Positions 46,337-58,186 of a DNA stretch of 64,000 nt are shown here, in pieces. Where the stretch lies: positions 120,233-184,232 of the forward strand of contig NW_003101636.1 in NCBI RefSeq assembly GCF_000003855.2. Direction: 5' to 3'. A model generated the notes under the pieces. It saw nothing but the letters and a program-made list of their open reading frames with translations, ran no database searches and was not told the DNA's origin. How positions within the stretch are numbered: the stretch's first letter is position 1; the number at the start of each line of letters is the position of its first letter. Origin of the DNA: Blastomyces gilchristii SLH14081. Taxonomy: Eukaryota; Ascomycota; Eurotiomycetes; Onygenales; Ajellomycetaceae. Position numbers and translations under genes: made by a program.

Positions 46337-46552
46337 AAGTATGATTTAAATCAATTAAATATGAGATTCTTATTCTTAACTGAGATAGAAATTAAATACT
46401 TAATAAACTTTATCAGAAACTCAAGTAGCTATAAGAAAATGACTGAATTCAGAAATATCTAAATATAAAGAGGTGAAAATTGATTAGATATAATCTGTTA
46501 AAACAGCTATACACTATCTTTTAATAATTTTATTTTATTATAGTCTCTCTTT
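46337..46552 (+). pseudogene. LINE ORF2 C-terminus resumed after copia
   Basis: Continues the LINE of 39829-40589. The frame reads a match to YDLNQLNMRFLF ... KYLI of the minus-strand LINE (62740-62640), then the 3' untranslated text also found at 62520-62600. Ends where the tRNA-like SINE starts. Confidence 0.85.
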
Positions 46553-47280
46553 GCCAGCGTGGCCCAGTTGATAAGACTGATAACCAAGGTCACACACATT
46601 AGAGATGTGTGAGTTTGAATCTCACTACTAGCATCTGTCACTTCTTACTCATAAAAGCTCTCATGTAATAGAGACTGAGTCTAATTAGTAAGACTTGATA
46701 CAGAGTAGAACTCTCTACTGTAAGTTAAGTCATTAGTTAAGAGAGATTCTGTGAACACTTATCAGAGCTGATATAAAATATCAATATCTCACTATTCTAC
46801 TGTGCACTTATCAAGGTTCTAATGATATAGAGTCAAGTCTAATGTAGTGATTATATACTACTTAAGTGAGTCTCTAACTAGAGCTGTCATCAGAGCCTAG
46901 CTCTCTCTTAAATACAGAAAATAATTTTGAAAATCATCTGACTAGCAGGCTTAGATATGTATCTAGACTCTAGACAGAGCACTCTGATAGACTAAAGTCT
47001 GCAAGCTCACTATTAAGTCTTAATACTGACAGAGAGAACTGCAGTTATCAAGTCTATGATTAGTCTCTAACACAGAGTGAGATCATGACAGCTGATTAAT
47101 AGGTCTATGAGCATCTAATAAGGCCAAGATCAGCAACTGAAAGCTTAATGTGTACATCATTAAGTGAGCAGTGACAGTCACTAACTAACATTTCTGAAAA
47201 TTAGTGACTGGTCTGAGAGAACAGATGCAGTGATCAGTTAATTATAGAGAATTAAATGTAATTAGCTTAAAGTGCATTCT
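46553..47280 (+). mobile_element. SINE with tRNA-Ile-like head
   Basis: The tRNA-like domain is 46553-46633: acceptor GCCAGCG pairs with TACTAGC allowing for two G-to-A changes, A box TGGCCCAGTTG, and a perfect T stem GTGAG/CTCAC around TTTGAAT. The A box and TGATAACCAAGGTC most resemble fungal tRNA-Ile, but the anticodon loop is off. The body at 47205-47270 (GAGAGAACAGATGCAGTGAT and onward) is shared with the chimeric SINE at about 27660-27710. RIP-mutated. The 3' boundary is uncertain. Confidence 0.7.
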
Positions 47281-47355
47281 GCGGGTGGCTAGTGCCTGTA
47301 GTTCAATTGAGTTCAGACAAAGTAGAAGAAATGCCTCTGTTCTAGTATATACAAA
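47281..47355 (+). pseudogene. LINE ORF1 fragment left of hAT-b
   Basis: A short open text (GWLVPVVQLSSDKVEEMPLF) that appears to continue beyond hAT-b into the LINE ORF1 at 61396, with the 8-bp duplication TATACAAA/TAAACAAA at the junctions. Assignment rests on that continuity. Confidence 0.5.
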
Positions 47356-47725
47356 TAGACTGACCGTGTGACCGTGTCTGAAATCAGAATTAAACTTTAC
47401 AGTTATTATGTTATCTAAAAGTATTACTTCTGATCATGATTTATATTCATTACATTGATTTCAAATCACATTATTTTAAATATTAAAGATCTCAGATTCA
47501 CTTTTCAAATAAAAATCTAGTCTCAGATAAAGAATATATTTGAATTCTTAGTCATATTTTCATTCTGATCTTATTATTAATAATGATATTAAATAAGACT
47601 ATGAAATCATTTCTCACTTACATAATATCATAACATAGTACTTATTAAAAATTTAACAGAGAGTATTACTAAATATTATTACTTTTCTGAATATAGATTA
47701 TAATTCATATAATTTTAATTATGAA

Positions 47726-47860
47726 AAAAATAAAAAATATAACAAAAAATAAAAAATAAAAAATAAAATAAAAACAAGAAAAAATCACAATGAAAAAAAA
47801 AGAAGAAAAAGAAAAAAAAAAATAAGAAAAGAAAAAGAAAAAAAAAAAAAAAAAAAAAAT
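47726..47860. repeat. A-rich tract in hAT-b
   Basis: A run of A-rich text (AAAAATAAAAAATAAA type), also present in hAT-a at 25985-26160. Part of the element. Confidence 0.85.
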
Positions 47861-48471
47861 TAAGATTATAGAACTATAGCACTTTTAAAATACTTACTCT
47901 TCAGAGTATTTATAATATTTATTATTAACTGTGTATCTCTTACAGTGAGAGTAACACAGCTGTGATAAGTTATTATCTTAATATTATCTAATAAATAATC
48001 AGTATATATCTATATAAATGTAAATAATTAGAAAATATACACTTAAAAAGTATGATCAGAGTGAACTCTGCTGTCACTTAAATAATATTAAGAGTAAAAT
48101 ACTGAAATTAATGATTCTCTTCATTGATTTCACAGATAAGATATATGAAGATAGTCTTGAAGAATATAAGATTCTCTGACTTCTGATAAAAATGAATCTC
48201 ACAGAGAGACTTTATTTTCATAATATCAGAGACTGAGTATTATCAAAAAGTATTACTTTCATACAATACACATGCACTTACTGTGATGATTCACTCTCTA
48301 TACATGTAGCTGAGAGTTGCAGATTTCTCATATCATATAACTCTCTCTGAGATACTGCTGTTAGTTTGTAACTTATACAGTCTCTCAGTTCAGCATGCAC
48401 TGTATATATACAGCTCTGCATACTGAGACTGTGTTAATCATTATAATCTGATATGATACTTGCTTTTCACA

Positions 48472-48962
48472 GGCCATGTTTTATTTAGAGAGGGGAAGAG
48501 AAAGACACAACTGTTATTTTATTAAAAGAGAATGAATAATTAATAATATTAAATATAATTTGATTCTTCTGTATTTAAAATTTGATTAGTCTATACTCTT
48601 TAATTTAAGAGTTTCTAAGAGTGTTTTAATAGTTTTCATATCAGCTTGAACTTAGTGATGAGTTGATAAAGAAGAGAAAATAGAGAAGAAAGAAATGAGA
48701 ATAACTTATCTTTATAATATGAAAACAGAGAATTGCTGCAATTATTCTCTTTAGTAATAAAGATCTGTTTTCTGCATGTATCTCTGATATAGATTATATA
48801 ATAACTGTATACAAAGAATATCAACAGTGCATGTATTGAATGAAGATGATATTACTATATAACACTGTAGCTGTTTCTGTTTATCTCTGAAAGCTGTTAA
48901 TATTTTCTTTAAGTCTCTTTATATTTGATAAGTTAGTAATATATTCTAATACACTCTCTCTT

Positions 48963-48999
<37 letters not shown>

Positions 49000-49055
49000 C
49001 ATCATCATCATCATTATTACTATTATTATTATTATTATTATTATCATTATTATCA

Positions 49056-49091
<36 letters not shown>

Positions 49092-49954
49092 CATTTCTGA
49101 CTGTCTCTTCTCTATCTCTCTTTAACACTTACTGAAATTAATTATATCACTTCTCTTTAAATATTCTGCAGTTCTGCAGATCATTAAGATGCGTGAGTAC
49201 TATTACAGATTAAAGTGAGAGAAGAAGAAGATATTTAAGTATAGAGAGACAGATTATAAGATATATTATAATATTTTAAAGAGACTCTGTAAGAGAGTAG
49301 AATAATAATAATTTTAAATAATACTTCTAATAGATTTAGACTAAACTAAGTATAGAAATAATATAAATAATACTGCCTGTGAGAGATTAAAAAAGAAGAT
49401 AGTGAAAAGTCTTATATAGTAGTGATAAGATCAGAAGAAGTTCTGAGAATAATTTAAGATCAAGATAAAGAGAGAGAGAGAGAAGAAGAGTATTACTGTA
49501 AATAAGTAATAGTAGAAGAAGATTAAGAAGATATTAAAGTAAGAGATAAAGAAGTCAAAACTGATAAGTTTTTTATTAAGAGATAATAATTTTTGATAAT
49601 ACTTCTGTTCTCTAATTGATTAGCAGAAGCTGACAGAGAAGAAGAGAATTAAGACCTTGTTTAGATCTTGAATGCACTTCATGATTCAGAATATTGAGAA
49701 GACAGCTCTGCTCTCTGAGTATATCAATCTGCTTACTACTGAGATGAAACCTGAGATAGCAGATCAGAAAATGCAGGATTTTGAGATACAGATTAATTTA
49801 ACTGAGAGAAAGTAGTGAGAACCCTGCTCTGAGAAGACAGCAGAGAGAGATTTTAAGATGATTATCATCTCAGATAAGAAGAAGAAGAAGAAGAATAAGA
49901 ATGAGAAGTGAATTATAAAGAATGATAAGAAGAATGAGAAAGAGAAGAAAGATA
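48472..49954 (+). other. hAT-b left arm, unidentified content
   Basis: Shared with hAT-a 28370-29830. It contains the ATT array (48964-49090) and, further on, plus-strand text rich in AGA/GAA. In hAT-a the latter gives a helical, Lys/Glu-rich string (EKTALLSEHVNLLITEM and QKMQDFETQINLTEKK near 29570-29700). This could be the end of an accessory or N-terminal protein with a coiled coil. I do not recognise it. Confidence 0.4.
48964..49090. repeat. (ATT)n/(ATC)n microsatellite in hAT-b
   Basis: A long trinucleotide array homologous to 28860-28970. It creates a spurious Ile/Met-rich frame on the minus strand. Confidence 0.93.
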
Positions 49955-50133
49955 TGTGATTCAAAGATTGCTCGAGTCAGTGTACGATTACAGGCGTACG
50001 CCGGCTTCTCATATACTGTACGCTAAATTAATTGGTGGCCGCTATGGCCCCTTTACATTCGTAAGTGTGTTCGGAAGTGTGTTCAGAAGCGGCCGCATTA
50101 TTATCCAGTGATCATATATTCTTCTAAATCACA
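49955..50133 (-). repeat. 3' LTR of gypsy B
   Basis: 179 bp, with many CG dinucleotides retained (GTACGCCGGC, GGCCGCTATGGCCCC, GCGGCCGC). It matches 58004-58182 with transitions as the main differences. Confidence 0.92.
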
Positions 50134-52140
50134 TCCTCTCTCACTGGATTCAGTCACGCCCACATGACCATGCCACATGCCCTAGCTTCATGCGGATTAG
50201 CGCGCCACTAGTGTTCGTGATCATGTGACCTATTCCTGATTCAGCTAGCATTCTGTATACATTCTCACAAAGAAACTTTCACTATATTACATCACTCATT
50301 CACTAACTTTTTTCATTCTTCAATCATCTTCTTCATTATCATTATCATTGAATATTATTATCTTATTCAAGATTTCTATCTCTTCTTCTGTTTAACACTT
50401 TCTATCTGTTTATCTATTACATTGTATATATTTCTGACAATAGCTCTCTGTTCTCATAATAAGTATTATTATAGTACTCATACTAGGCAGTTCATTAGTA
50501 GTAAGTGTAATATATTATGAAATGTGATCAGGACTTTTTTATCTTCTAATGATCACCAGAATGTACTATTATAAATGACATATCTTCTTCATCTTATTAT
50601 ACACTCTCAATCTTCTTTTTCTAGTGAGCATCTGATCATGTTTTGCATGAATGCAGATGCTAATATTTTGTTTTGATTTATATAGAATCTTCATATATTA
50701 ACAGATTTGTGTCTGCTGATAATAATGAACATCTCAATATTGAATTGTTAATTGAAAACTTGAAAAATATGATAATAAAGAAATTGTCTGTGTTATGTGT
50801 GATCAGATCTTCTATATTCTTCTTTACTCTCTCTGTTTCTTTCTCTGCTACTCTCTCTCAATCTCTTACATCTGTCTCTGTGTCTGACTCTCTCTCTCTC
50901 ACTATCTCTGTTTCTGTGACTCTCACTTCTGCTACTTCTGCTCTCTCTGCTTCTACTGTCTCTGCTTTTATTATCAGCTCTCTCTGTTTCAAGAAGATAT
51001 TATGTAGACTTAATAAATTATATCTGTCAGTATATACACTTCTACTCTTCTTACTGACCTCTAGAATGATTTATTGTATAAAGACTGTGTATAATATAAC
51101 TGTCTGAAGCTCAGTCACAGATGCTGATTATTACATTTATTTTAAATATTTATAATAAGATAATTGTTTATTTATACTGAAGAATCATTCTCTTTCTCAA
51201 CAGTGTTAAGATTGTAAATCTTTCTTTTTTTCTCTTCTCTTTCTGACACTGATTTTTCTGTTCTTAGAGAAAATCATTATCAGTTTTACTGTATATGAAG
51301 TCATGATATTCACAGATATTAAAAAACTTTTTATAACTATTAAATTCAATATTACAGATACATTTACTTTAATAAATACTTTCAGAATGATTGATCTGTA
51401 TTAATCTATTCTCTGATATTTGTTATTCAACTTCATAATACAGGTAAAGAATATCTGTGTTTTCAGAAATAAGAATACAGATGTTGTACTCTTTTACACT
51501 TATAAATATAAGACTTATATATCTTATCTGAGATATCATTATAAAAATGAGCTGTTCACACACTGTATTCTGCTTTCTGTATTTCTCTGTATCTCTCTCT
51601 CTCTTTCTGAGAAGTCTCATGTATGTTGTAATTACATATATAATTCTAAGATCAGTGAATATTCATTTGATAATTATTATCTCTGCTTTTTACAGTTTTA
51701 TATACTAATAATAGTTCTTAGTTACTTCAGTGTCAGAGATTATTTTAATTGAAGATGATAATATCACTGAGACTACTCTCTCTTACTCTTAAGCTTCTCT
51801 TAGCACTTTCTCTCTCTTCTCTGCAGAGAAGATTGTGTATACACTGAGTTATAAGTGTTTAACTCTGAGTGACTTCTGCTGTTATTTATTCAGTTCTGTG
51901 TCTTCTTCTTCTTCTATTTCTTCTGTCTCTGCTTTCTCTATTCTGACTTCTGATTCTGTGAGTTCTGCACTCTTCTTCAATTGTTCTACACTCACATGTA
52001 CACATTTCTATATTAGTATTTCAGTCAATCTTGTGATCAATGATATTAATGTTGTATGTAGAGCAGTAGAGGAATTGAAGATATATATAGCATTGTTATA
52101 AGAGTGACTTACAGCTCTCAAATTTCTTACAGACCTCGAG
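50134..52140 (+). other. Gypsy B 3' region with plus-strand (antisense) open frames
   Basis: 50150-50260 is a GC-richer patch with CACGCCC, GCGCGCC and GATCATGTGACC. Open frames on the strand opposite pol follow at 50673-51107 (144 codons), 51420-51752 (110 codons) and 51835-52101 (88 codons). The first has a Ser/Thr/Val-rich middle encoded by a CT-rich tract (50815-50990). No domain is recognised. They could be parts of an antisense or captured gene, or a product of the strand-asymmetric pyrimidine content. Confidence 0.35.
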
Positions 52141-53480
52141 TTTTGAGATTTCCTTATTTTTTTTAATGTTTTTCAGATGACATGGTGTTGGAAATGAATT
52201 AACATATGATATATAAAAATGAATAATGTATATATGATAATATTTATCTTTTTACAGCTGACTCTTACAGTTGATAATTAATTCATTATCTCTTTTCTTT
52301 CTTACACTTTTTCTTTATCTGCTAGTCACTACTCTTATACAATCTCTATATAATACAGTATTCAGTGACTAGGTTCAGCAGCTTTCATCTTTTATAATTC
52401 TGTCTCATGTATTATACTGTCTCTCTTCACTCACTCAGATTACTACAGTAAACAGCTTATTGAAACTAATCTTATCTAATCTCTGAGTATTCTCAGAGAT
52501 TGAGATAACTTGATCTCATATATCTGTGAATATTTCAGATGCTTCATTCTCTGTTATCTCTGTGATTGAACTAGTATAGACAGTTAAATTTAACTCTGAA
52601 TTTCTTTTTCTTCTATAATCTGACTTATATGTAAGTCTGCTGCTTTGAGACTGCTCTTTATCACATTACACTCACTATCTGCAGTATATTATTATACAAT
52701 CAGCTACAGTCTCATCACTTATTAAAGTGTGATATTTATCTGATTTCTTCATTTCTTTTCATTCTTTTCTTATAATCATGAAAAGATTGAAATAAGTGAG
52801 ATTATCTGATTTGTAAGTATCTATAATTTCTCTTACTTTATAAGACTTTTTAATTATAAGCTTCTTCTTCTTCAATACTGATGAGAGTGCTATGAATGAT
52901 TATAATCTGCTCAGATCTTGTATCTTTGTCTTTATAAGATATGAATTATTTATTAAATTGTATAAGATCTGTTCCTCTGATTCTTTCAATGTATATATTC
53001 TCAGAGAATGTGATTTGAGTATTTTATAGAGCTCAAATCATCTAGATTGAAACTTCTCAGAGCTCTCATTGTATATAAGAACTCATATTTTTATCTTAAG
53101 ACTTAATTTCTTAACTAGTAAGTCTTGTATTCTTTTCAATTGAATTGCTCAGTCCAGAAGTAACTTGTTAGCTTTTATATGTGTATAACTAATCTCTTTC
53201 AATCTTGATTCTGTGTCTGTGACTGTTATATCTGCAACTGCTACTACTGTATCTGTAACTGCTGTTTCCTTCTCTATCTTTTTCAAAGTATTCTTCAGAA
53301 TGCATGAATGCAATCTATACAATAGATAGAATAATGAATACTTAAAGACTGCATGCTGCTGAATTTGCATGACTAATAGTGCCTGACTGAGATATTCATC
53401 TTATAATCTTATAGACTTGTTCACTAGATATTTCATCAGTATGTTACTTAAGATTTCATTCAAGTGTTTTACTTTTCTAT
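52141..53480 (-). pseudogene. Gypsy B region after the integrase, degraded
   Basis: The sense strand of the element shows only short open pieces (for example 53370-53149, with an IEKETAVTDTVVAVAD string). No chromodomain could be recognised, but mutation is heavy. Confidence 0.45.
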
Positions 53481-54162
53481 TTATTCATGAGTGATATAGC
53501 ATTGCTCTATAATATCTTATCTGTAACTGACTTATGAAATACCTCATCACTTCTTCTATGAGATTCACACTGTTATCAGTTAGAATCTCACACAGTATTT
53601 CATAGTTGATATAGATCTCATTATATAGAAACTTCATCACTATCTTCTCTATCATCTCTGAAACTGCTTTCATGACTGATCAGTTAGTAGTATAATTAAT
53701 AGCAGTGATTATTCATTGATTTTCATTTAATATTTACAGCAGTATATCTATGAGATTCATTCTTTATTATTTAAACAGTTGTATTATACACTTTATCTGA
53801 TATTGTACTTTCTTATATTTTAATCCTTTCTTAGATTCTTTTGTGATCTGATAATTCAGGCACTTGTGAGTGTATATCTGAATGTTCTCAGCCATGCTTG
53901 ATGAGTATACTCTTGATTTAAGTATACTTATAAGTTCAGAGCTTTCTAAGTAACTGAATTCCTTGTGCATGTGAGCTATCAAGTTGTATTTAAATAGATA
54001 TTCTAGATAGAGAGCTTCTATGTATTCTAGATTGCAGTAAAGTATAACATTGTTTTTCAATTTTCTCAGCTTGAAGTTCAGAAGCATTTCTTCTACTACT
54101 TTCACAAGACACTTGTTATCTGATATCTTATTATTCTTCAAGTGAGAGATTATTGTATTCAC
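53481..54162 (-). pseudogene. Gypsy B integrase
   Basis: 54162-53767 is 131 open codons with the zinc-binding spacing His...His (HMHKEFSYLESSELISIL) and Cys (KCLNYQI). 53673-53485 continues with KFLYNEIYINYEILCEILTDNSVNLIEEVMRYF, where LTDN corresponds to the conserved SDxG Asp region of the integrase core, then YYRAMLYHS before the catalytic Glu. Gypsy-type order after the RT. Confidence 0.85.
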
Positions 54163-54864
54163 TTATTCTAATTTCTTATATTCTCTCAGTGTATTTAATG
54201 TGAACTTGTCTTATATCTGATTCACAGAACTCTTACTCATGAAATCAGATCTGTAACTGATTGTATTAGATATCACAGTGTCTGATCTCTTTCAGTATTT
54301 GATATTAAGATTGTATACTTAGAACTCTCAGATTTAATATACTAAGTATTTGAAAGGTTTTATTATTGATTATAGATAGATAAGACTTTTATAATCTATA
54401 ATTACTGTTATTATATATCTGTTGTTAATATATTTATTTCACAACATCAGTATATACTTGATCACTAACAATTTCTTTTTATATACTGAGTAATTGAGCT
54501 CAGTATCTGATAGTTTTCTATCATTATACATCACTGAGTGCAGCTTGCTGTTCTTACTCATCTGTAGAAGAGTATCTCTGATAGCTCATTTGAATATATC
54601 TATCTTAATGTAGAAAGGTTTATTGCAATCTAATTGAATAAGCACTGAGAATGTTATTATATATTCTCTCAGTGTGAGAAATGCCTCTTTATACATAATA
54701 TTTCAGATAATTGAATGAAACTTCTTCTTTCACAGATTTACATCTATTTCTCTTAAGAGATCTGAGAGTGATGCAGATATTCATGTAAAATTCTTGATAA
54801 ATCTGCAGTAATATAAGAATAATTTAAGAAACTGTTATATATAGTATATATTTCTCAGCTGCAG
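54163..54864 (-). pseudogene. Gypsy B RNase H region, degraded
   Basis: Between the reverse transcriptase and the integrase on the minus strand. Short gypsy RNase H-like phrases can be followed, but stops are dense. Confidence 0.6.
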
Positions 54865-55400
54865 CTAATTCACTATAACATTCAATTTCTCTGAAATGAG
54901 ATATATACAGTTATTACTCACTATATATTCTATGAACTTCAACTCTTCTATTTCAAACATATACTTTGTTAATTTAATATAGAGCTTATACTCTGTCAGA
55001 GTTATAAGCACTTTATTAAGATACTTCAGATATTTATTATATAAGTTTGAAAAGACTAGAATGTTATTAAAATATATAAGACATGAGATTTCATTCTGTT
55101 TATAAAAAATCATATTTATCATTATTTAAAAGATAATGAGTGCATTTATTAGACTGAATAATATTATTAGAAATTCAAACTTCTCTCATTACATATTAAA
55201 CACAGTTTATAAGACTGATAGTTTATCTACACAGATCTGTCAGTATTCTGAGAGAAGATTAATCTTCAATAGATATCAGATATTTTTAATTATATTTAAC
55301 TGTTATTAAATCTGTGACAGTGAATATCTATTCTTGATTGTAAGCTTGTTAAGTGCTTAATAATTGATACACATCTGTCACTTCTCATTTATCTTTTTCA
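54865..55400 (-). pseudogene. Gypsy B reverse transcriptase
   Basis: 55122-54865 is 85 open codons with IYFNNILVFSNLYNKYLKYLNKVL; YFNN at 55074-55063 is the mutated catalytic YxDD. KLTKYMFEIEELKFIEYIVSNNCIYLISEK follows, the typical gypsy thumb. The upstream palm lies at about 55400-55150 in broken frames. Confidence 0.88.
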
Positions 55401-58003
55401 TAAATAGAACTGAAAAGCCTTACATACTTAATAAGAGTTATATAAGATTATATTCTAGAAGATCTGTGATCTGATACTTCTGTTCTTCAAGATATGTTTA
55501 TGATAGAGAGTATGCATTCTGATTGACTGATTTTGTGTTCTCTGTGTCAATCTCATATACAAATTCTCATTTCAGCAGTAATTTCAGTGAAAGATCTGTT
55601 CAGAAGATCTTTTCATACTTTTTCAGAAGCTTCTTCATACACTTATTCTTCTATATATTCTTTATCTTGATCTTCTCTGCTTTCAGATCCTGTATAATAT
55701 ATAGAATGCTTTTGAATGAGATCTTATAAATTATTCTCTTTACTTATTAATGTGTAAACAGAGTTAATTCTTCTATATCAGAGATGTGAAATGTTCTTCT
55801 TATATGAATTAATAGAATTATATGAACTGTTTTCTTTCTATCAGTCAACTGTATATAATATATACATCATTGAATCTATGAATTGAATCTTTGAAATCAA
55901 TTGAGTCTGAGAATAAGATTGTATTTCATGTTCTACAGCTCTTGCACTTAAATGTAGTAAGATTATTCTCTGAAGTATAAGAGAACTCTTACTCTTACAG
56001 ATGATATTAAATATCAGTTATCAGATAATCTTATACATCAGAGATTCTTCACTCAGCAGACTTCTTTCAGTCTTTGAATTATATAATTATTAATATATTG
56101 TGTAGAAGCTTCTATATCTGCTAATACTTTTATAACTATCTCTCAATTCTTACTCAAGTATCTCTTATACATTAATATTTCAGATCTTAAGATATTGAGA
56201 TAAGTATTTACTTCATCATTCTCATCTGCACCTCATTCAGAAGCCTGCTTTCTCTTAATATTTACAGAATTCAGAGAATCATCTAATGCAGATATCTCTT
56301 TCACTTTGAAGACTTTTTATAGAATATTAATAAGTGTCTCTGAGCTCACTGATTCTGCTAGTTTTTTAACTCTCTTGCTTCTCTTAACTATGCATACTAT
56401 GTATAATCTTTTATATCATGATTTTGATATCTGCAGTTAAAGCAAGCTTGATGCTTATAATATCAAGATTTTCACTTAGAGAATCTCTTTTTTGAGAGAT
56501 TCAGTGCTTTAGTAATGATATTCAGATCTAGATTTATTGTATCTGAGTATGTGACTTATATTATAGAAGTCTGATTATCTGTTCTCTGCTGAGATATACT
56601 TGATTGCAGTATTTTCTGTTATAATTAACTCACTTGTTTCTATATAATAAGAATATTATATGCTTTCTTCACTATAACTGACTGTGAGATTAAACATTTT
56701 CATTTCACTCTCAACTCAGATGTAAGATTATGAATAAAGATCTATAAATAGAAGGATGTTGAAAGCTCTTCATTCAATATAAGATAGTATAAACTGAAGT
56801 GTGTGAAGTATAAGATTACTTACTTATCTACACTCAGTAAAGTATTTGTAATACTTATCTTATATATTCACTTTCTCAAAGTTGTATAAGATTCATTTGA
56901 AAAACTCATTTTATATTTATAAAAATGAATATTACTTCAGATCTATGAGATTCATCTTTTCATTAGTTATTTATAATAACTTCACTTTTTTATATAGAAA
57001 TATAGCAGATCTTAAGACTTGTTGAAATTTTATTAACTATCTGTCTGTAAGTTTGCATTCAATCTGATAATATAATTGTATCTGACTTAGTCAGCTGATT
57101 GCAGCATTATTTTTTCAGTTATTATTAAAACTTAATAACTTCAGCAGATCTTCTGACTTAATATATTTTATACTCAGATTCTCATTCTGTGCAGCAGTCT
57201 CTGATAATATGTATACTTTTAAAGAGATTATGAATAATTATGATGAAATCTTCAAATTCAGTGTAGTTATCTATCTATATAAATATTTAATCTTCTACTG
57301 TAGATCTAAGATCTGGTTTTCTCTATTCTTATTAATAATGATAATTTTGTCAGTGAAGCTCTTCATAGTGAATACTTGATCTACAGTGAATGTTAATTGT
57401 TATTTGACTTTTATCTCAGCCTGTCACTGTGTACACAAGATCTCAATCTTGTTTAGAATTCTCATACATGTACAGAGCTTCAATTTCAGTTCAGCAGTTT
57501 CAGTCACTTTTCTTACTGCTTTAAGTAAACTCTCTGAGAGGTTCTGCATATCTTTCAGTTCAGATAGCAGAGAAGAGTATTGTTTGTATTAACTAGAAAA
57601 GATATTCATTTCAATGATTTCTCATTGATTGTACAATGTCTATCATTATATTATTATATAATTTCTGATATCATTGTACAACTCCGGTGATGATCATTCT
57701 CTTCTTTTTATTCTTCTTTTAAGTAGAGAGTGAACTTCTTTAAATCTGTTCACTGCTCTTATTCTCTTTCTCATATCTCATCTGTTTGTGTATTATACAT
57801 AGTATTCACCTGAGTGTGAAGTTTTTTCTCAACAAGTGAAGCAGTATCAATCAGATGCTCTTTCACTCATCACTCTTCATACACTATCTTTTGAGATGTT
57901 CTAGAATCACTCTAGCATGATAACTATGAATTGCTTTGTAGATGGAATTATCATACTCTGAAGAAGTCTGTGCTTCTCACTGATTTTTAGACATGCTATC
58001 AGA
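55401..58003 (-). pseudogene. Gypsy B gag and protease region, degraded
   Basis: Occupies the position between the 5' LTR (58004-58182) and the reverse transcriptase. AT-rich, with stops in all frames. No domain assigned. Plus-strand open pieces at 55523-55729 and 57386-57592 are antisense and probably accidental. Confidence 0.55.
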
Positions 58004-58182
58004 TATGATTCAAAGATTGCTTAAGTCAGTGTACAATTACAGGTGTACGCCGGCTTCTCATATACTGTATACTAAATTAATTGGTGGCCGCTATGACCCC
58101 TTTACATTTGTAAGCGTGTTCAGAAGCGTGTTTGAAAGCAGCCGTGTTATTATCCGGCGGTTGTATGTTCTTCCGAACCACA
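58004..58182 (-). repeat. 5' LTR of gypsy B
   Basis: 179 bp, matching 49955-50133. The right end is CCGAACCACA and the left end TATGATTCAAAG (TG changed to TA). Confidence 0.92.
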
Positions 58183-58186
58183 GAAA

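Larger units (their letters stand above)
49955..58182 (-). mobile_element. Gypsy B, complete 8.2-kb Ty3/gypsy element
   Basis: It has two 179-bp LTRs with TG...CA ends and a minus-strand pol: reverse transcriptase at about 55120-54860 and integrase at 54160-53480. The flanks GATA (49951-49954) and GAAA (58183-58186) suggest a 4-bp duplication with one mismatch. The uninterrupted hAT-a sequence near 29825 shows the empty site. About 3.3 kb separates the integrase from the 3' LTR, an unusually long 3' region. Heavily mutated except at the LTRs. Confidence 0.9.

Noticed and set aside
46553..46633. Functional tRNA-Ile gene
   Set aside because: The anticodon loop lacks the expected U33 and stem, the B box has a C-to-T change, and the unit runs on into a SINE body.
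48946..49128. Ile/Met-rich minus-strand open frame
   Set aside because: It is the translation of the ATT/ATC microsatellite in hAT-b.
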